DNA of 6,567 nt, taken from positions 1 to 6,567 of the forward strand of contig JAJOKI010000079.1 of assembly GCA_021129915.1 (NCBI GenBank), written 5' to 3'. The notes under the pieces were generated by a model that was not told where the DNA came from, searched no databases, and saw only the letters and a program-made list of their open reading frames with translations. The stretch is from Methanocellales archaeon. GTDB lineage: Archaea > Halobacteriota > UBA148 > JAJOKI01. Positions 1 through 5,862 of this stretch are shown piece after piece; position 1 is the first letter of the stretch, and every line of letters begins with the position of its first letter. Both the position numbers and the translations under genes were made by a program.

Positions 1-1044
1 CAATTCAGTAGACATCGCCACCAACCTGTCTGTTTCCTTGTACCGCAAATGCTCTGCATTGACTATTCTGGTAACGCCTTCTGCGCATGCCCCCAATACA
101 GCGACAACGGGCACCAAATCAGGAGTGTCAATAGCATCGACCTCAATGCCCCTTAAATCTGCCCCATCAACTGTCACTACTCCTTTCGATTTGTCCCAGG
201 AGATATTTGCACCCATCTCTTTGAGTATCTGGACGATTTCGATATCTCCCTGCTTTGAGGGAATTAAATTCCGAACCGAGACCTTGGAATTAGTAACCGC
301 CCCTGCAGCGAGCAGATATGAGGCAGATGAGAAGTCGCCAGGAATCATGTATGACTCGATATCAATGGACTGCATGCATGGAATCATAAATTGGGTGGAA
401 TCTGTAAATAACTCCACCCCGGCGTTTTTTAGCATATCCACAGTTATTTCTACATATGGCCTGGATTTCAGCTCACCATCTACACGTATTGTAGTATCCT
501 TTTCAGCAAATGGGCATGCAAGCAGTAAACTGGAAATAAATTGGGAGCTGATGGACCCGTCAACTGTCGTTTTTCCCCCGTTAAGTTTGCCCTTCACAAC
601 TATCGGTGCAGTCCCATCTCCTTTGGTGGAAAACGCGACCGCTCCCAATTCATTCATCGCATTCAACAAGGGAATGTTTGGGCGCTTGCGCAATGATGCG
701 TCACCCGTTAAAACTGTTGCATCGGCTATCAAACCACCAATGGCAATCATAAACCTAAGCGTTGTCCCTGAATTGGCGACGTCTATTACATTTTCTGGCG
801 TTACGGGATTGCCCATCACGCCGCTGATTCTTAAAACATTCTCTTTTCCTTCGATGATGCGTATAGTTGCTCCAAACGCCTCGCATGCATGAACGGTGGC
901 CAACGTATCTTTTGAAAGGAGAGGATATAATACCTCGGACTCCTTGCCAAGACTGGCGATTGCCACTGCTCTGTGTGTATAGCTCTTTGACGGAGGAGCG
1001 TATACGGTACCTTTTACCGTTGACGGTTGAATATCAACATCCAT
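1..1044 (-). CDS. aroA: 3-phosphoshikimate 1-carboxyvinyltransferase (EPSP synthase), 3' end outside window
   Basis: Transfers enolpyruvate from PEP to shikimate-3-phosphate, the sixth step of the shikimate pathway to chorismate and aromatic amino acids; a cytosolic enzyme. I translated the minus strand from ATG at 1044 and it stays open for exactly 348 codons to the window edge. Family landmarks are all present in order: PPSKSYTHRA at 17-26 (substrate-binding Lys20), ANSGTTLRF at 90-98, LTGDASLRKRP at 112-122, SSQF at 166-169, FSSASYLLAAG at 238-248, the catalytic Asp in DTPDLVP (D309), and RYKETDR at 334-340 (Lys336-Glu337). The family is usually about 420-430 residues, so roughly 75-80 C-terminal residues are missing because of the window cut, not because of damage. 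It is divergent from the small HTH gene, with 17 bases between the two ATGs. No Shine-Dalgarno is visible, and a TATA-like element about 30 bases upstream suggests a nearly leaderless mRNA. Confidence 0.97.
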   Translation of the reverse strand, partial: MDVDIQPSTVKGTVYAPPSKSYTHRAVAIASLGKESEVLYPLLSKDTLATVHACEAFGATIRIIEGKENVLRISGVMGNPVTPENVIDVANSGTTLRFMIAIGGLIADATVLTGDASLRKRPNIPLLNAMNELGAVAFSTKGDGTAPIVVKGKLNGGKTTVDGSISSQFISSLLLACPFAEKDTTIRVDGELKSRPYVEITVDMLKNAGVELFTDSTQFMIPCMQSIDIESYMIPGDFSSASYLLAAGAVTNSKVSVRNLIPSKQGDIEIVQILKEMGANISWDKSKGVVTVDGADLRGIEVDAIDTPDLVPVVAVLGACAEGVTRIVNAEHLRYKETDRLVAMSTEL

Positions 1045-1061
1045 AGCAAACAAATAATATC

Positions 1062-1376
1062 ATGAATGAAGATATACATTATGGTAATTGTATGCTGACC
1101 AAAAAATTGGAGCATGAATTAAATATGCTCGAGCGACATATATTGGTTCTAAAGGCAGTTATACGTGGGGAGCCGATTGGAATATTAAAACTTGCTGAAG
1201 AAACGGAATTTCCAAAACACAAGGTCAGATATTCCCTAAGGGTGCTGGAGCAGGAAGGGTTGATCGAGCCATCGCTTCGCGGTGCCGTGGTGACTGACAA
1301 GGCAAAAAAATTCATCGCCTGCTTAAAGTCAGATATCGAGCGGCTCGATAAAAAATTAAATCAGATTTATCAATGA
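1062..1376 (+). CDS. Small winged-helix DNA-binding protein, putative transcriptional regulator
   Basis: A 104-residue protein dominated by a winged helix-turn-helix. Residues 22-35 form a first helix (NMLERHILVLKAVI), 40-48 a second helix, 50-66 the recognition helix (FPKHKVRYSLRVLEQEG), and 67-80 a beta wing (LIEPSLRGAVVTDK). A charged helix from about 81 to 104 could be a coiled-coil dimerisation tail. The order is that of MarR/ArsR-like and other archaeal one-domain regulators; no ligand-binding domain is present. I recognise the type from archaeal genomes but cannot name a specific family or target. The start is uncertain: ATG at 1062 gives 104 residues, while ATG at 1092 gives 94 and keeps the whole wHTH. 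Neither has a convincing Shine-Dalgarno. It is divergent from aroA with a 17-base gap, so it may bind that short promoter region; this is inference only. Confidence 0.85.
   Translation: MNEDIHYGNCMLTKKLEHELNMLERHILVLKAVIRGEPIGILKLAEETEFPKHKVRYSLRVLEQEGLIEPSLRGAVVTDKAKKFIACLKSDIERLDKKLNQIYQ
1071..1079 (-). promoter_or_regulatory. Candidate TATA box for aroA
   Basis: On the minus strand this reads ATGTATATC. Its centre is about 30 bases upstream of the aroA ATG at 1044, which would place transcription start within a few bases of the start codon. It lies inside the 5' coding part of the divergent HTH gene. The spacing fits an archaeal TATA box, but the region is AT-rich and the match is short. 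Confidence 0.35.
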
Positions 1377-1418
1377 TTTGAAAAACCATAGGAAACGTCA
1401 GGAATCAAAATCCTCTAT

Positions 1419-1433
1419 CGAAAAATTTAAATC
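1419..1433 (+). promoter_or_regulatory. BRE/TATA promoter element for the tRNA-Asn (and probably pcm) transcript
   Basis: CGAAAAATTTAAATC has the shape of an archaeal promoter: a purine-rich BRE (CGAAAAA) followed directly by an A/T TATA box (TTTAAAT, 1426-1432). The expected start, about 26 bases past the TATA centre, is near 1455, leaving a roughly 30-base 5' leader before the tRNA. A second, weaker A/T patch (GTATAG near 1436-1441) could shift the start. A small perfect hairpin, GACAT-TTTG-ATGTC at 1441-1454, sits between the TATA box and the predicted start. Confidence 0.5.
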
Positions 1434-1485
1434 AAGTATAGACATTTTGATGTCCACGGCCCATATCACATATTCCATGACCGTT

Positions 1486-1558
1486 GCCGCCATAACTCAG
1501 TTGGTAGAGTGTCTGGCTGTTAACCAGATTGTCACAGGTTCGAGTCCTGTTGGCGGCG
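1486..1558 (+). tRNA. tRNA-Asn (anticodon GTT)
   Basis: A full cloverleaf can be drawn by hand. The 7-bp acceptor stem GCCGCCA (1486-1492) pairs perfectly with TGGCGGC (1551-1557). The D stem is ACTC/GAGT (1495-1498 and 1507-1510). The anticodon stem is TCTGG/CCAGA around loop CTGTTAA, with anticodon GTT at 1519-1521. The variable loop is TTGTC, and the T stem is ACAGG/CCTGT around TTCGAGT. The discriminator base is G1558, as expected for archaeal tRNA-Asn. There is no intron, and the CCA end is not encoded (TGT follows), so it must be added after transcription. The pcm start codon is only 30 bases downstream, with no room for a separate promoter outside the tRNA, so a tRNA-mRNA cotranscript is likely. 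Confidence 0.98.
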
Positions 1559-1588
1559 TGTCGAATAAGAACTCCAGCGGCAACCAAT

Positions 1589-2224
1589 ATGGAATACAAG
1601 ACCGAAAGGGACGAACTCATTGAAGAATTAAAATCATATGGCGTTGGCGAGCGTGTGCTAAAAGCGATGAGAAAGGTCCCACGCCACCTGTTCCTCCCGG
1701 AAGAAGTTAGAAAGTACGCCTACGTCGATCGTCCCCTCCCAATCGGAGAGGATCAAACCATCTCGGCACCACATATGGTCGCGATGATGTGTGACCTGCT
1801 GGACATTAAAAAAGGCATGCAAATTCTGGAGGTCGGTGCTGGGTGCGGATACCATGCAGCAGTCATGGTCGAAGTGGTTGAAGATGGCCATATTTACACA
1901 GTTGAGCGCCGGGAATCCTTGGCAAATACAGCGCGAGAGAATCTCAAAGTCGCGGGTTATTCAAATGTAACGGTCATCGTCGGAGACGGCACGCTGGGAT
2001 TATCCGAACATGCACCATATGATAGAATCAGCGTGGCATGCGCCGCACCAGATATTCCGCCGCCTCTACTCGAACAGCTCAAATTCGGTGGAAAGATGGT
2101 GATACCTATCGGGCGGCATTCTCAGGAGCTGTATCTCGTCGAGAAGAAGGATAATATCATCAAAAAGAGGAGTGGTGGCGTGATGTTCGTTCCACTGATG
2201 GGGAGATATGGATTTCATGAGTGA
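1589..2224 (+). CDS. pcm: Protein-L-isoaspartate O-methyltransferase
   Basis: Methylates the alpha-carboxyl of L-isoaspartyl residues using S-adenosylmethionine, starting the repair of proteins damaged by Asn deamidation or Asp isomerisation; cytosolic. From ATG at 1589 it is 211 residues, the usual length. Visible are the substrate-side segment [17 protein letters not shown] (51-67), SAM motif [15 protein letters not shown] (79-92), the acidic end of beta-2 in YTVERR (103-108), VGDGTLGL (131-138), and the post-I/II stretch [20 protein letters not shown] (144-163) followed by GGKMVIPIG (167-175). The frame is open upstream to 1529, but those codons read through the tRNA, so they are not used. 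No Shine-Dalgarno is evident before ATG 1589. It follows tRNA-Asn by 30 bases, and its last 8 bases overlap the ATG of a possible zinc-ribbon ORF. Confidence 0.97.
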   Translation: MEYKTERDELIEELKSYGVGERVLKAMRKVPRHLFLPEEVRKYAYVDRPLPIGEDQTISAPHMVAMMCDLLDIKKGMQILEVGAGCGYHAAVMVEVVEDGHIYTVERRESLANTARENLKVAGYSNVTVIVGDGTLGLSEHAPYDRISVACAAPDIPPPLLEQLKFGGKMVIPIGRHSQELYLVEKKDNIIKKRSGGVMFVPLMGRYGFHE

Positions 2225-2390
2225 TATTGTATGTCCTGTTTGCAATTATATTTGTATGGCAACTGTGACCGTATCTACTAATTTGACTGAATGCTACAGT
2301 TGTAATTCAAAACCACTGGTCCAGCGTCCTCTGTTCCCTGCCAGAAGCATCGACCAATCGCTCCAGCGCTTTGCGAACCCTGTCTTCTGA
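2217..2390 (+). CDS. Possible small zinc-ribbon protein overlapping the fen 3' end (antisense)
   Basis: A 57-residue reading frame starts at ATG 2217, inside the last codons of pcm (ATGAGTGA arrangement, stop of pcm at 2222-2224). It contains two metal-knuckle pairs, CPVC at residues 6-9 and CYSC at 26-29, with an extra Cys13. The 16-residue gap between pairs is short but within the range of zinc-ribbon or rubredoxin-like folds. Both pairs are encoded in the 82-base gap between the pcm and fen stops. The last 28 residues or so are read antisense to the fen C-terminus and look like a by-product of that overlap. The start overlap suggests translational coupling to pcm. Against it: it is short, has no Shine-Dalgarno, matches no family I recognise, and has an antisense tail. 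It may be a real small protein or chance. Confidence 0.35.
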   Translation: MSDIVCPVCNYICMATVTVSTNLTECYSCNSKPLVQRPLFPARSIDQSLQRFANPVF

Positions 2391-3320
2391 AAAATCATGC
2401 CTATCACAAAGAAAACTCTCGACCCCATTCTCGTCGGGTTCGCGCCATTCCACCTCGTAATCCGAGGTGACATCGGGATATAAGAAGACGTCCCTAATTG
2501 CATCGAAATTCTCGATGTCTGCACTCAACTCGGCCAGCGCGCCCTCGATTGCACCATGCTTTTTAATAAGTTTCAATGCCGTTTTTGGTCCAACTCCCTT
2601 GATGCCAGGGTTATAATCCGTGCCAATCAGAATTGCGATGTCGACCAATTGTTCGCGTGTAATTTCCAGCGCGCTTAGAATTGAGTCCAATTCGACGTTC
2701 TCCGGATTCGTGTCAATATAGATGTTCTTTCCTGGCAATTTGCGCCTGCCTGCGATGGTCAGGTTCCTGATCAATACGGGAGCGCCAACGAGAATGGCAT
2801 CGTAATCTTGTGAGCCGACTGCATATGCGTCGCGGTTTATCGCCATGAATGCCGCTTGAGCTTCTCCTTCGGACGGTGCCTGGATACATGGAATTCCCAT
2901 GAACTCCAAAAGCGTTTTTGCACCATCGACTATCTGCGTATCAATCTTAGAGGATGCCTGAGCGAATTTGAAGGCTTCTGCACTTCCTGCTTTTTTTGCC
3001 TCTGCCCATAGTCTCTCTGCAGCGCTTCGAACCTCGCTGCGCTCTTGAATGGTCATGGTCTTGAGTTTCGATGGCGCCCCATCAAATACGAAGATGGGCT
3101 TGAGCCCGCCCTCGATCAAGTTGGTATTCCGATATAGCAGTCCAGAGAGGTGCGATGTTATCTCCCCTCTGGAATTCATCAACGGCGTGCCATCTGGCTG
3201 ACGAATGATGCTGAGAAATTGATAGATGGCATTATATGCGTCGATAGCTATCGCCTTCCCGAATAGGTCCTTCAGGCTGATCTCCCGCCTTTCAACTATA
3301 TCTCCAAGATCTACTCCCAT
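2307..3320 (-). CDS. fen: Flap endonuclease FEN-1 (structure-specific 5' nuclease)
   Basis: Removes 5' flaps during Okazaki fragment maturation and long-patch base excision repair, working on the PCNA clamp. Its 337 residues match the archaeal family length. The N-domain begins MGVDLGDIV, with metal ligands D27 (AIDAYNA) and D80 (FVFDG). The I-domain has E151 and E153 (PSEGEAQAA) and D172 and D174 (SQDYDA). D235 lies in LIGTDYNPGIKGVGPKTA, which runs into the helix-hairpin-helix (about 231-255) that grips the DNA. The protein ends QRTLDQWF (330-337), a textbook PCNA-interacting box with Q330, L333, W336 and F337. Every key acid is present, so it should be active. The start at 3320 has a GGAG five bases upstream (3326-3329). 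It is divergent from the hypothetical gene at 3383, sharing an AT-rich promoter region, and its 3' end overlaps the possible zinc-ribbon ORF on the other strand. Confidence 0.98.
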   Translation of the reverse strand: MGVDLGDIVERREISLKDLFGKAIAIDAYNAIYQFLSIIRQPDGTPLMNSRGEITSHLSGLLYRNTNLIEGGLKPIFVFDGAPSKLKTMTIQERSEVRSAAERLWAEAKKAGSAEAFKFAQASSKIDTQIVDGAKTLLEFMGIPCIQAPSEGEAQAAFMAINRDAYAVGSQDYDAILVGAPVLIRNLTIAGRRKLPGKNIYIDTNPENVELDSILSALEITREQLVDIAILIGTDYNPGIKGVGPKTALKLIKKHGAIEGALAELSADIENFDAIRDVFLYPDVTSDYEVEWREPDENGVESFLCDRHDFSEDRVRKALERLVDASGREQRTLDQWF

Positions 3321-3352
3321 GGTCGCTCCGAATAGCTGTGCACCTTAAAACT

Positions 3353-3360
3353 AAATATAT
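3353..3360. promoter_or_regulatory. TATA element between fen and the divergent hypothetical gene
   Basis: AAATATAT on the plus strand is centred near 3357, about 27 bases before the ATG at 3383, so that gene would be leaderless. On the minus strand the same bases read ATATATTT, and the same distance gives a fen start near 3330, just before the GGAG (3326-3329). One near-symmetric element could therefore serve both directions. This is inferred from spacing only. Confidence 0.5.
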
Positions 3361-3382
3361 CTTAAGGCACAATGAATTACTC

Positions 3383-3673
3383 ATGTACAATATCTCGCTG
3401 GCAAGGCCCTGTACCGATGACCCAGATAAGTATATAGCGGAGAGCGGTTTCAGCAGGCCATTTTCCATGAAAAAACTCTGTCAGTTGTTAAAAAAGCGCG
3501 TCGCCAACCTGAAATGCGCCGAAGACCTTGGCGTGGCCAAGTTCGAGATCGATGGCAAGACGGTCATGCTCTACAGGAACGGACGAATAGATATAAGGTC
3601 AGTAAAGGATGCAGCCGACGCCGAAACCATCATGGAAAAGACCGAAAGATTAGTAGCTCCGGCGCATGAGTGA
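3383..3673 (+). CDS. Conserved archaeal hypothetical protein, 96 aa
   Basis: Function unknown. Read from ATG 3383 it begins MYNISLARPCTDDPDKYIA, carries a central helix (SMKKLCQLLKKRVANLKCAEDL, about 28-49), then a beta-rich segment KFEIDGKTVMLYRNGRIDIR (53-72) and a C-terminal helix (DAADAETIMEKTERLV, 76-91). The CTDDPDKYIA opening and the beta hairpin ending in RNGRIDIR resemble a group of small archaeal proteins I recall from methanogens, some linked to Fe-S proteins; this is memory, not a search. The two cysteines here (10 and 33) plus C44 do not form a recognisable cluster motif. No signal peptide or membrane segment is seen. An in-frame ATG at 3368 and a TTG at 3338 would lengthen it, but a TATA box 27 bases before 3383 and the motif start favour 3383. 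It is convergent with tatD, with 7 bases between stops. Confidence 0.85.
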   Translation: MYNISLARPCTDDPDKYIAESGFSRPFSMKKLCQLLKKRVANLKCAEDLGVAKFEIDGKTVMLYRNGRIDIRSVKDAADAETIMEKTERLVAPAHE

Positions 3674-3680
3674 TCGATTG

Positions 3681-4451
3681 TTATTTTCCAATATTAAACG
3701 CGCTTAATGAGTTCCCATATATCTGGTTTAAGAGTCCCGTTACATCCATATTTTTTATTTCTGAAATTTTTTTAATCGATAGTTCGACATTCCAGGGAAA
3801 ATTTGTCGTTCCGGAAGGTGCGAGATAGGGCGCATCCGTTTCGAGCAGGATATTTTCAACAGGACAGGACTTTGCGAGTTTCTTATGTAATTTAGACGCC
3901 AGTATCATGGTCGAAAATGAGATATAATAACCGAGTCCGATGCATCGCTCCATTATTTTTTTGCTTCCTGAAAAGCAATGCATAATGACATTATTTGTAT
4001 CGTTTTCTTCTAAAATGCTTACTACTGCGTCCTCTGCTTTTCTCGAGTGCACAACCAGAGGAAGGTTCAATGACCTGGACAATTCGATCAATTCTTCAAA
4101 TCTTCGTCTTTGCATCTGCAGTATATCATCATCCGTATCCCAGAAATGGTCAAGTCCAGTTTCTCCAATTGCCACTATCCTATCCGCATTCTCCTTTATA
4201 TACTCAATTTCGCTTAAAAATTCCGAGTCGCTTATGTTTTTACATTCGGCCGGATGGATGCCTGCCGTGGCATAAATAAAATCGGGATGCCTGGCAGATA
4301 ATTCGATTGCCCCCCTATTCCATGATACATTGGCGCCAGAGACGATTAAAAAATCCATTTTACGTTTCGCCTGCTCTATTATTCCATCCAGGCGACCATC
4401 GTATTTTTCGTGCTGCAAATGACAATGGACGTCCACCAGACGTAGTGACAT
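3681..4451 (-). CDS. tatD: TatD-family metal-dependent hydrolase (putative deoxyribonuclease)
   Basis: An amidohydrolase-superfamily protein; characterised TatD members are Mg-dependent 3'-5' exonucleases on DNA and RNA, and the substrate here is not known. Length is 256 residues, typical. Metal and family motifs appear in order: DVHCHL (7-12, His9 and His11), GIHP (64-67), GETGLDHFW (96-104, Glu97), VVHSRKAED (133-141, His135), HCFSG (158-162, His158) and LETDAPYLAP (203-212, Asp206). All ligands are present. Archaeal TatD proteins usually have the last motif as ETD-PYL, as here. It starts 13 bases after the stop of the small membrane-protein gene on the same strand, so the two are likely cotranscribed. 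Only a weak GGGAT precedes the ATG, which suggests coupling to upstream translation. Confidence 0.93.
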   Translation of the reverse strand: MSLRLVDVHCHLQHEKYDGRLDGIIEQAKRKMDFLIVSGANVSWNRGAIELSARHPDFIYATAGIHPAECKNISDSEFLSEIEYIKENADRIVAIGETGLDHFWDTDDDILQMQRRRFEELIELSRSLNLPLVVHSRKAEDAVVSILEENDTNNVIMHCFSGSKKIMERCIGLGYYISFSTMILASKLHKKLAKSCPVENILLETDAPYLAPSGTTNFPWNVELSIKKISEIKNMDVTGLLNQIYGNSLSAFNIGK

Positions 4452-4464
4452 CTTAATCCCAAAG

Positions 4465-4776
4465 TCATCGATATTCGCGTTTTGTAAGCGCCTCTACTGC
4501 CTCTCTGATTCTCTTGACGGTTGCGCTTAGCTTTCGTTCCACGCTTTCCTCGACTCCCTGGATATTCACCCTCAGTGAGCGCTCCTTGGCGTCAATCTTG
4601 TTTTCCATCGCTCTCAATCGCGTATCTATGCTCAAAAACATTGCGGCTAATGCGCCTGCAAATATCATCGCGGCTATGACTATCACTGGATCTCCCCTAA
4701 CCACTGGCCAGAAGGTCGTGAGTATAAAAGCCGAAGCTATCATTATGGCCGAAAATAATATATTTCTCGTTTCCAT
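4465..4776 (-). CDS. Small two-helix membrane protein with cytoplasmic coiled-coil tail
   Basis: A 103-residue protein of unknown function. It has two hydrophobic helices, about 6-26 (ILFSAIMIASAFILTTFWPVV) and 30-50, separated by the short turn RGDP. A charged helix follows from 51 to about 98 with heptad-like spacing, including ERSLRV, VEESVERKLSATVKRIREAVEAL. The likely topology is a hairpin in the membrane with the coiled coil in the cytoplasm. GTG at 4785 is possible in frame, but ATG at 4776 is chosen because GAGGTGG (4782-4788) lies exactly 5 bases before it; the Shine-Dalgarno overlaps the GTG and so decides the start. A TATA box upstream gives a leader of about 30 bases. The tatD gene follows after 13 bases, so this is the first gene of a probable two-gene operon. 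I recognise no named family. Confidence 0.8.
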   Translation of the reverse strand: METRNILFSAIMIASAFILTTFWPVVRGDPVIVIAAMIFAGALAAMFLSIDTRLRAMENKIDAKERSLRVNIQGVEESVERKLSATVKRIREAVEALTKREYR

Positions 4777-4781
4777 CTGTT

Positions 4782-4788
4782 CCACCTC
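4782..4788 (-). promoter_or_regulatory. Strong Shine-Dalgarno (GAGGTGG) for the small membrane protein
   Basis: On the minus strand GAGGTGG is followed by AACAG and the ATG at 4776. This is a near-complete match to the archaeal 16S 3'-end complement (GGAGGTGATC) with a 5-base spacer. It rules in ATG 4776 over the overlapping GTG at 4785. Confidence 0.75.
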
Positions 4789-4828
4789 ATCGACAAAGTT
4801 TAATCATCTGTTATGTAATAATATCTCC

Positions 4829-4840
4829 ATATATTATAAA
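4829..4840 (-). promoter_or_regulatory. TATA box for the membrane protein-tatD operon
   Basis: The minus strand reads TTTATAATATAT just downstream of the NOG1 stop codon (4852). The expected transcription start is near 4808, about 30 bases before ATG 4776, leaving room for the Shine-Dalgarno. This argues that the membrane-protein gene is not merely carried on the NOG1 transcript. Confidence 0.5.
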
Positions 4841-4851
4841 TCTTCACTGAT

Positions 4852-5805
4852 TTAGGATGTGTGACTGGATACCTGTGCCCTTGGTCGTTTGAGTAATATC
4901 TCGATCAACTGCGCCTTTATTTCTGCTACACCCTCGCCCGTCTTCGTGGACATATCCGCGTCTACTTCCTTCAGATCGCCTTTATTCGTAACCACCACTA
5001 TCGGGATTTTCAGTTCTTTCTCAATCTCGGCCAACAGGCGCTTCTGGGCATCGATCAAATATCCACAGGTCTCACTTGGGTCCAGTATGAACAAAACCAC
5101 ATCTCCCAGATGCTTGAGCGCAGATATCGCCTGCAATTCAATGCGATTACGCTCCGAAAGGGGACGATCCAGCAATCCTGGAGTATCGATCACCTGATAC
5201 TCAACCCTATCATGAGTGAAGTGCCCTATCAAAACGCCCTTCGTCGTGAAGGGGTATGTGGATATCTGCGGTTTTGCGCTGCTTATCCATGCGACAAAAC
5301 TCGATTTGCCCACGTTTGGGTAACCAGCAACTATAATTGTAGGAATATCGGCCACTGCCGGCAATTTCCGCAATTTATCCCTTGCTTCATTTAAAAATTT
5401 TAAATCCGAATCTATTTCCCGAACAATCGAGGCAATTCGTCCAAAGGCCTGTTTTCGAATTATCGCAAAATTCTTGTCCTTCCGCAGTTCTCCAATATAA
5501 CTCCTCGAAAGTGTCTTGACTTTTGTGCTTGCCCAGTGCAGAGAGGACAATGACATTTTGAGCTGATCTATGCCAACGAGGATATCAGCCAGCTCCCTGT
5601 AAAACTGTGGCATGTCATCAAAGTTAGGAAATCGCCTGACGTTGTTCAACAGATTATCTGAGATGATGTTCGATGCTGTCATGACCATCGACTCTGCTGC
5701 TTTAATCCGTACTCCCTTTCCCCTCCCTGTACGGGATGCCTTTTTGAACGCCTTGTCGATCAACTCTTCTGCTGTAAGCACAGTCGGTAATTTCTCAAAT
5801 ATCAA
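4852..5805 (-). CDS. NOG1-like GTPase (ribosome large-subunit assembly)
   Basis: Archaeal homologue of eukaryotic NOG1, a GTPase of the OBG/DRG-related group that acts in 60S (here 50S) ribosome maturation. From TTG at 5805 it is 317 residues. An N-terminal helical NOG1 domain (about 1-150) opens IFEKLPTVLTAEELIDKAF. The G domain follows: G1 GYPNVGKSS (161-169), switch I PFTTKG (185-190), G3 DTPGLLDRP (207-215), G4 NKGD (274-277) and G5-like STKTGEGV (286-293). A short charged tail ends the protein. The frame is open to GTG 5814, but TTG 5805 matches the known family start (MIFEK...PT) and has GAAGTGATC ideally placed upstream (5809-5817). It lacks the long C-terminal extension of eukaryotic NOG1, as is usual in archaea. 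It is divergent from the CBS regulator across about 160 bases. Confidence 0.95.
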   Translation of the reverse strand: MIFEKLPTVLTAEELIDKAFKKASRTGRGKGVRIKAAESMVMTASNIISDNLLNNVRRFPNFDDMPQFYRELADILVGIDQLKMSLSSLHWASTKVKTLSRSYIGELRKDKNFAIIRKQAFGRIASIVREIDSDLKFLNEARDKLRKLPAVADIPTIIVAGYPNVGKSSFVAWISSAKPQISTYPFTTKGVLIGHFTHDRVEYQVIDTPGLLDRPLSERNRIELQAISALKHLGDVVLFILDPSETCGYLIDAQKRLLAEIEKELKIPIVVVTNKGDLKEVDADMSTKTGEGVAEIKAQLIEILLKRPRAQVSSHTS

Positions 5806-5808
5806 TAT

Positions 5809-5817
5809 GATCACTTC
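5809..5817 (-). promoter_or_regulatory. Shine-Dalgarno (GAAGTGATC) selecting the TTG start of the NOG1 gene
   Basis: Read on the minus strand, this matches the archaeal anti-Shine-Dalgarno complement (GGAGGTGATC) at 8 of 9 positions. The core ends 6 bases before TTG 5805. The alternative GTG at 5814 lies inside the site and therefore cannot be the start it serves. Confidence 0.6.
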
Positions 5818-5862
5818 ATGTTAATCATGTCTCGTAGAGATTACAACTCCATCAGAGTGTCG

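Noticed and set aside
38..892. Long plus-strand open frame opposite aroA
   Set aside because: It is the antisense shadow of a clearly conserved EPSP synthase and is Ser/Thr/Pro-rich, as such shadows are; no family motif.
1378..1623. Open frames over the tRNA on both strands (plus 1378-1623, minus 1432-1620)
   Set aside because: They read through tRNA-Asn; the minus one has the NRTRTCD string typical of translated tRNA genes. The upstream extension of pcm to 1529 is rejected for the same reason.
3661..3690. T-rich stretch at the convergent hypothetical/tatD junction as a terminator
   Set aside because: The run is short and interrupted (TTATTTT) and lies in tatD coding sequence; not enough to call.
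3940..4279. Two overlapping plus-strand frames inside tatD
   Set aside because: Antisense shadows of a gene with all TatD metal-ligand motifs intact.
4514..4855. Plus-strand frame opposite the small membrane protein
   Set aside because: The minus strand has the strong Shine-Dalgarno, TATA box and coherent helices; the plus frame has none of these.
4889..5394. Plus-strand frames opposite the NOG1 gene
   Set aside because: Antisense to a GTPase with intact G1-G5 motifs; no own motifs or promoter.
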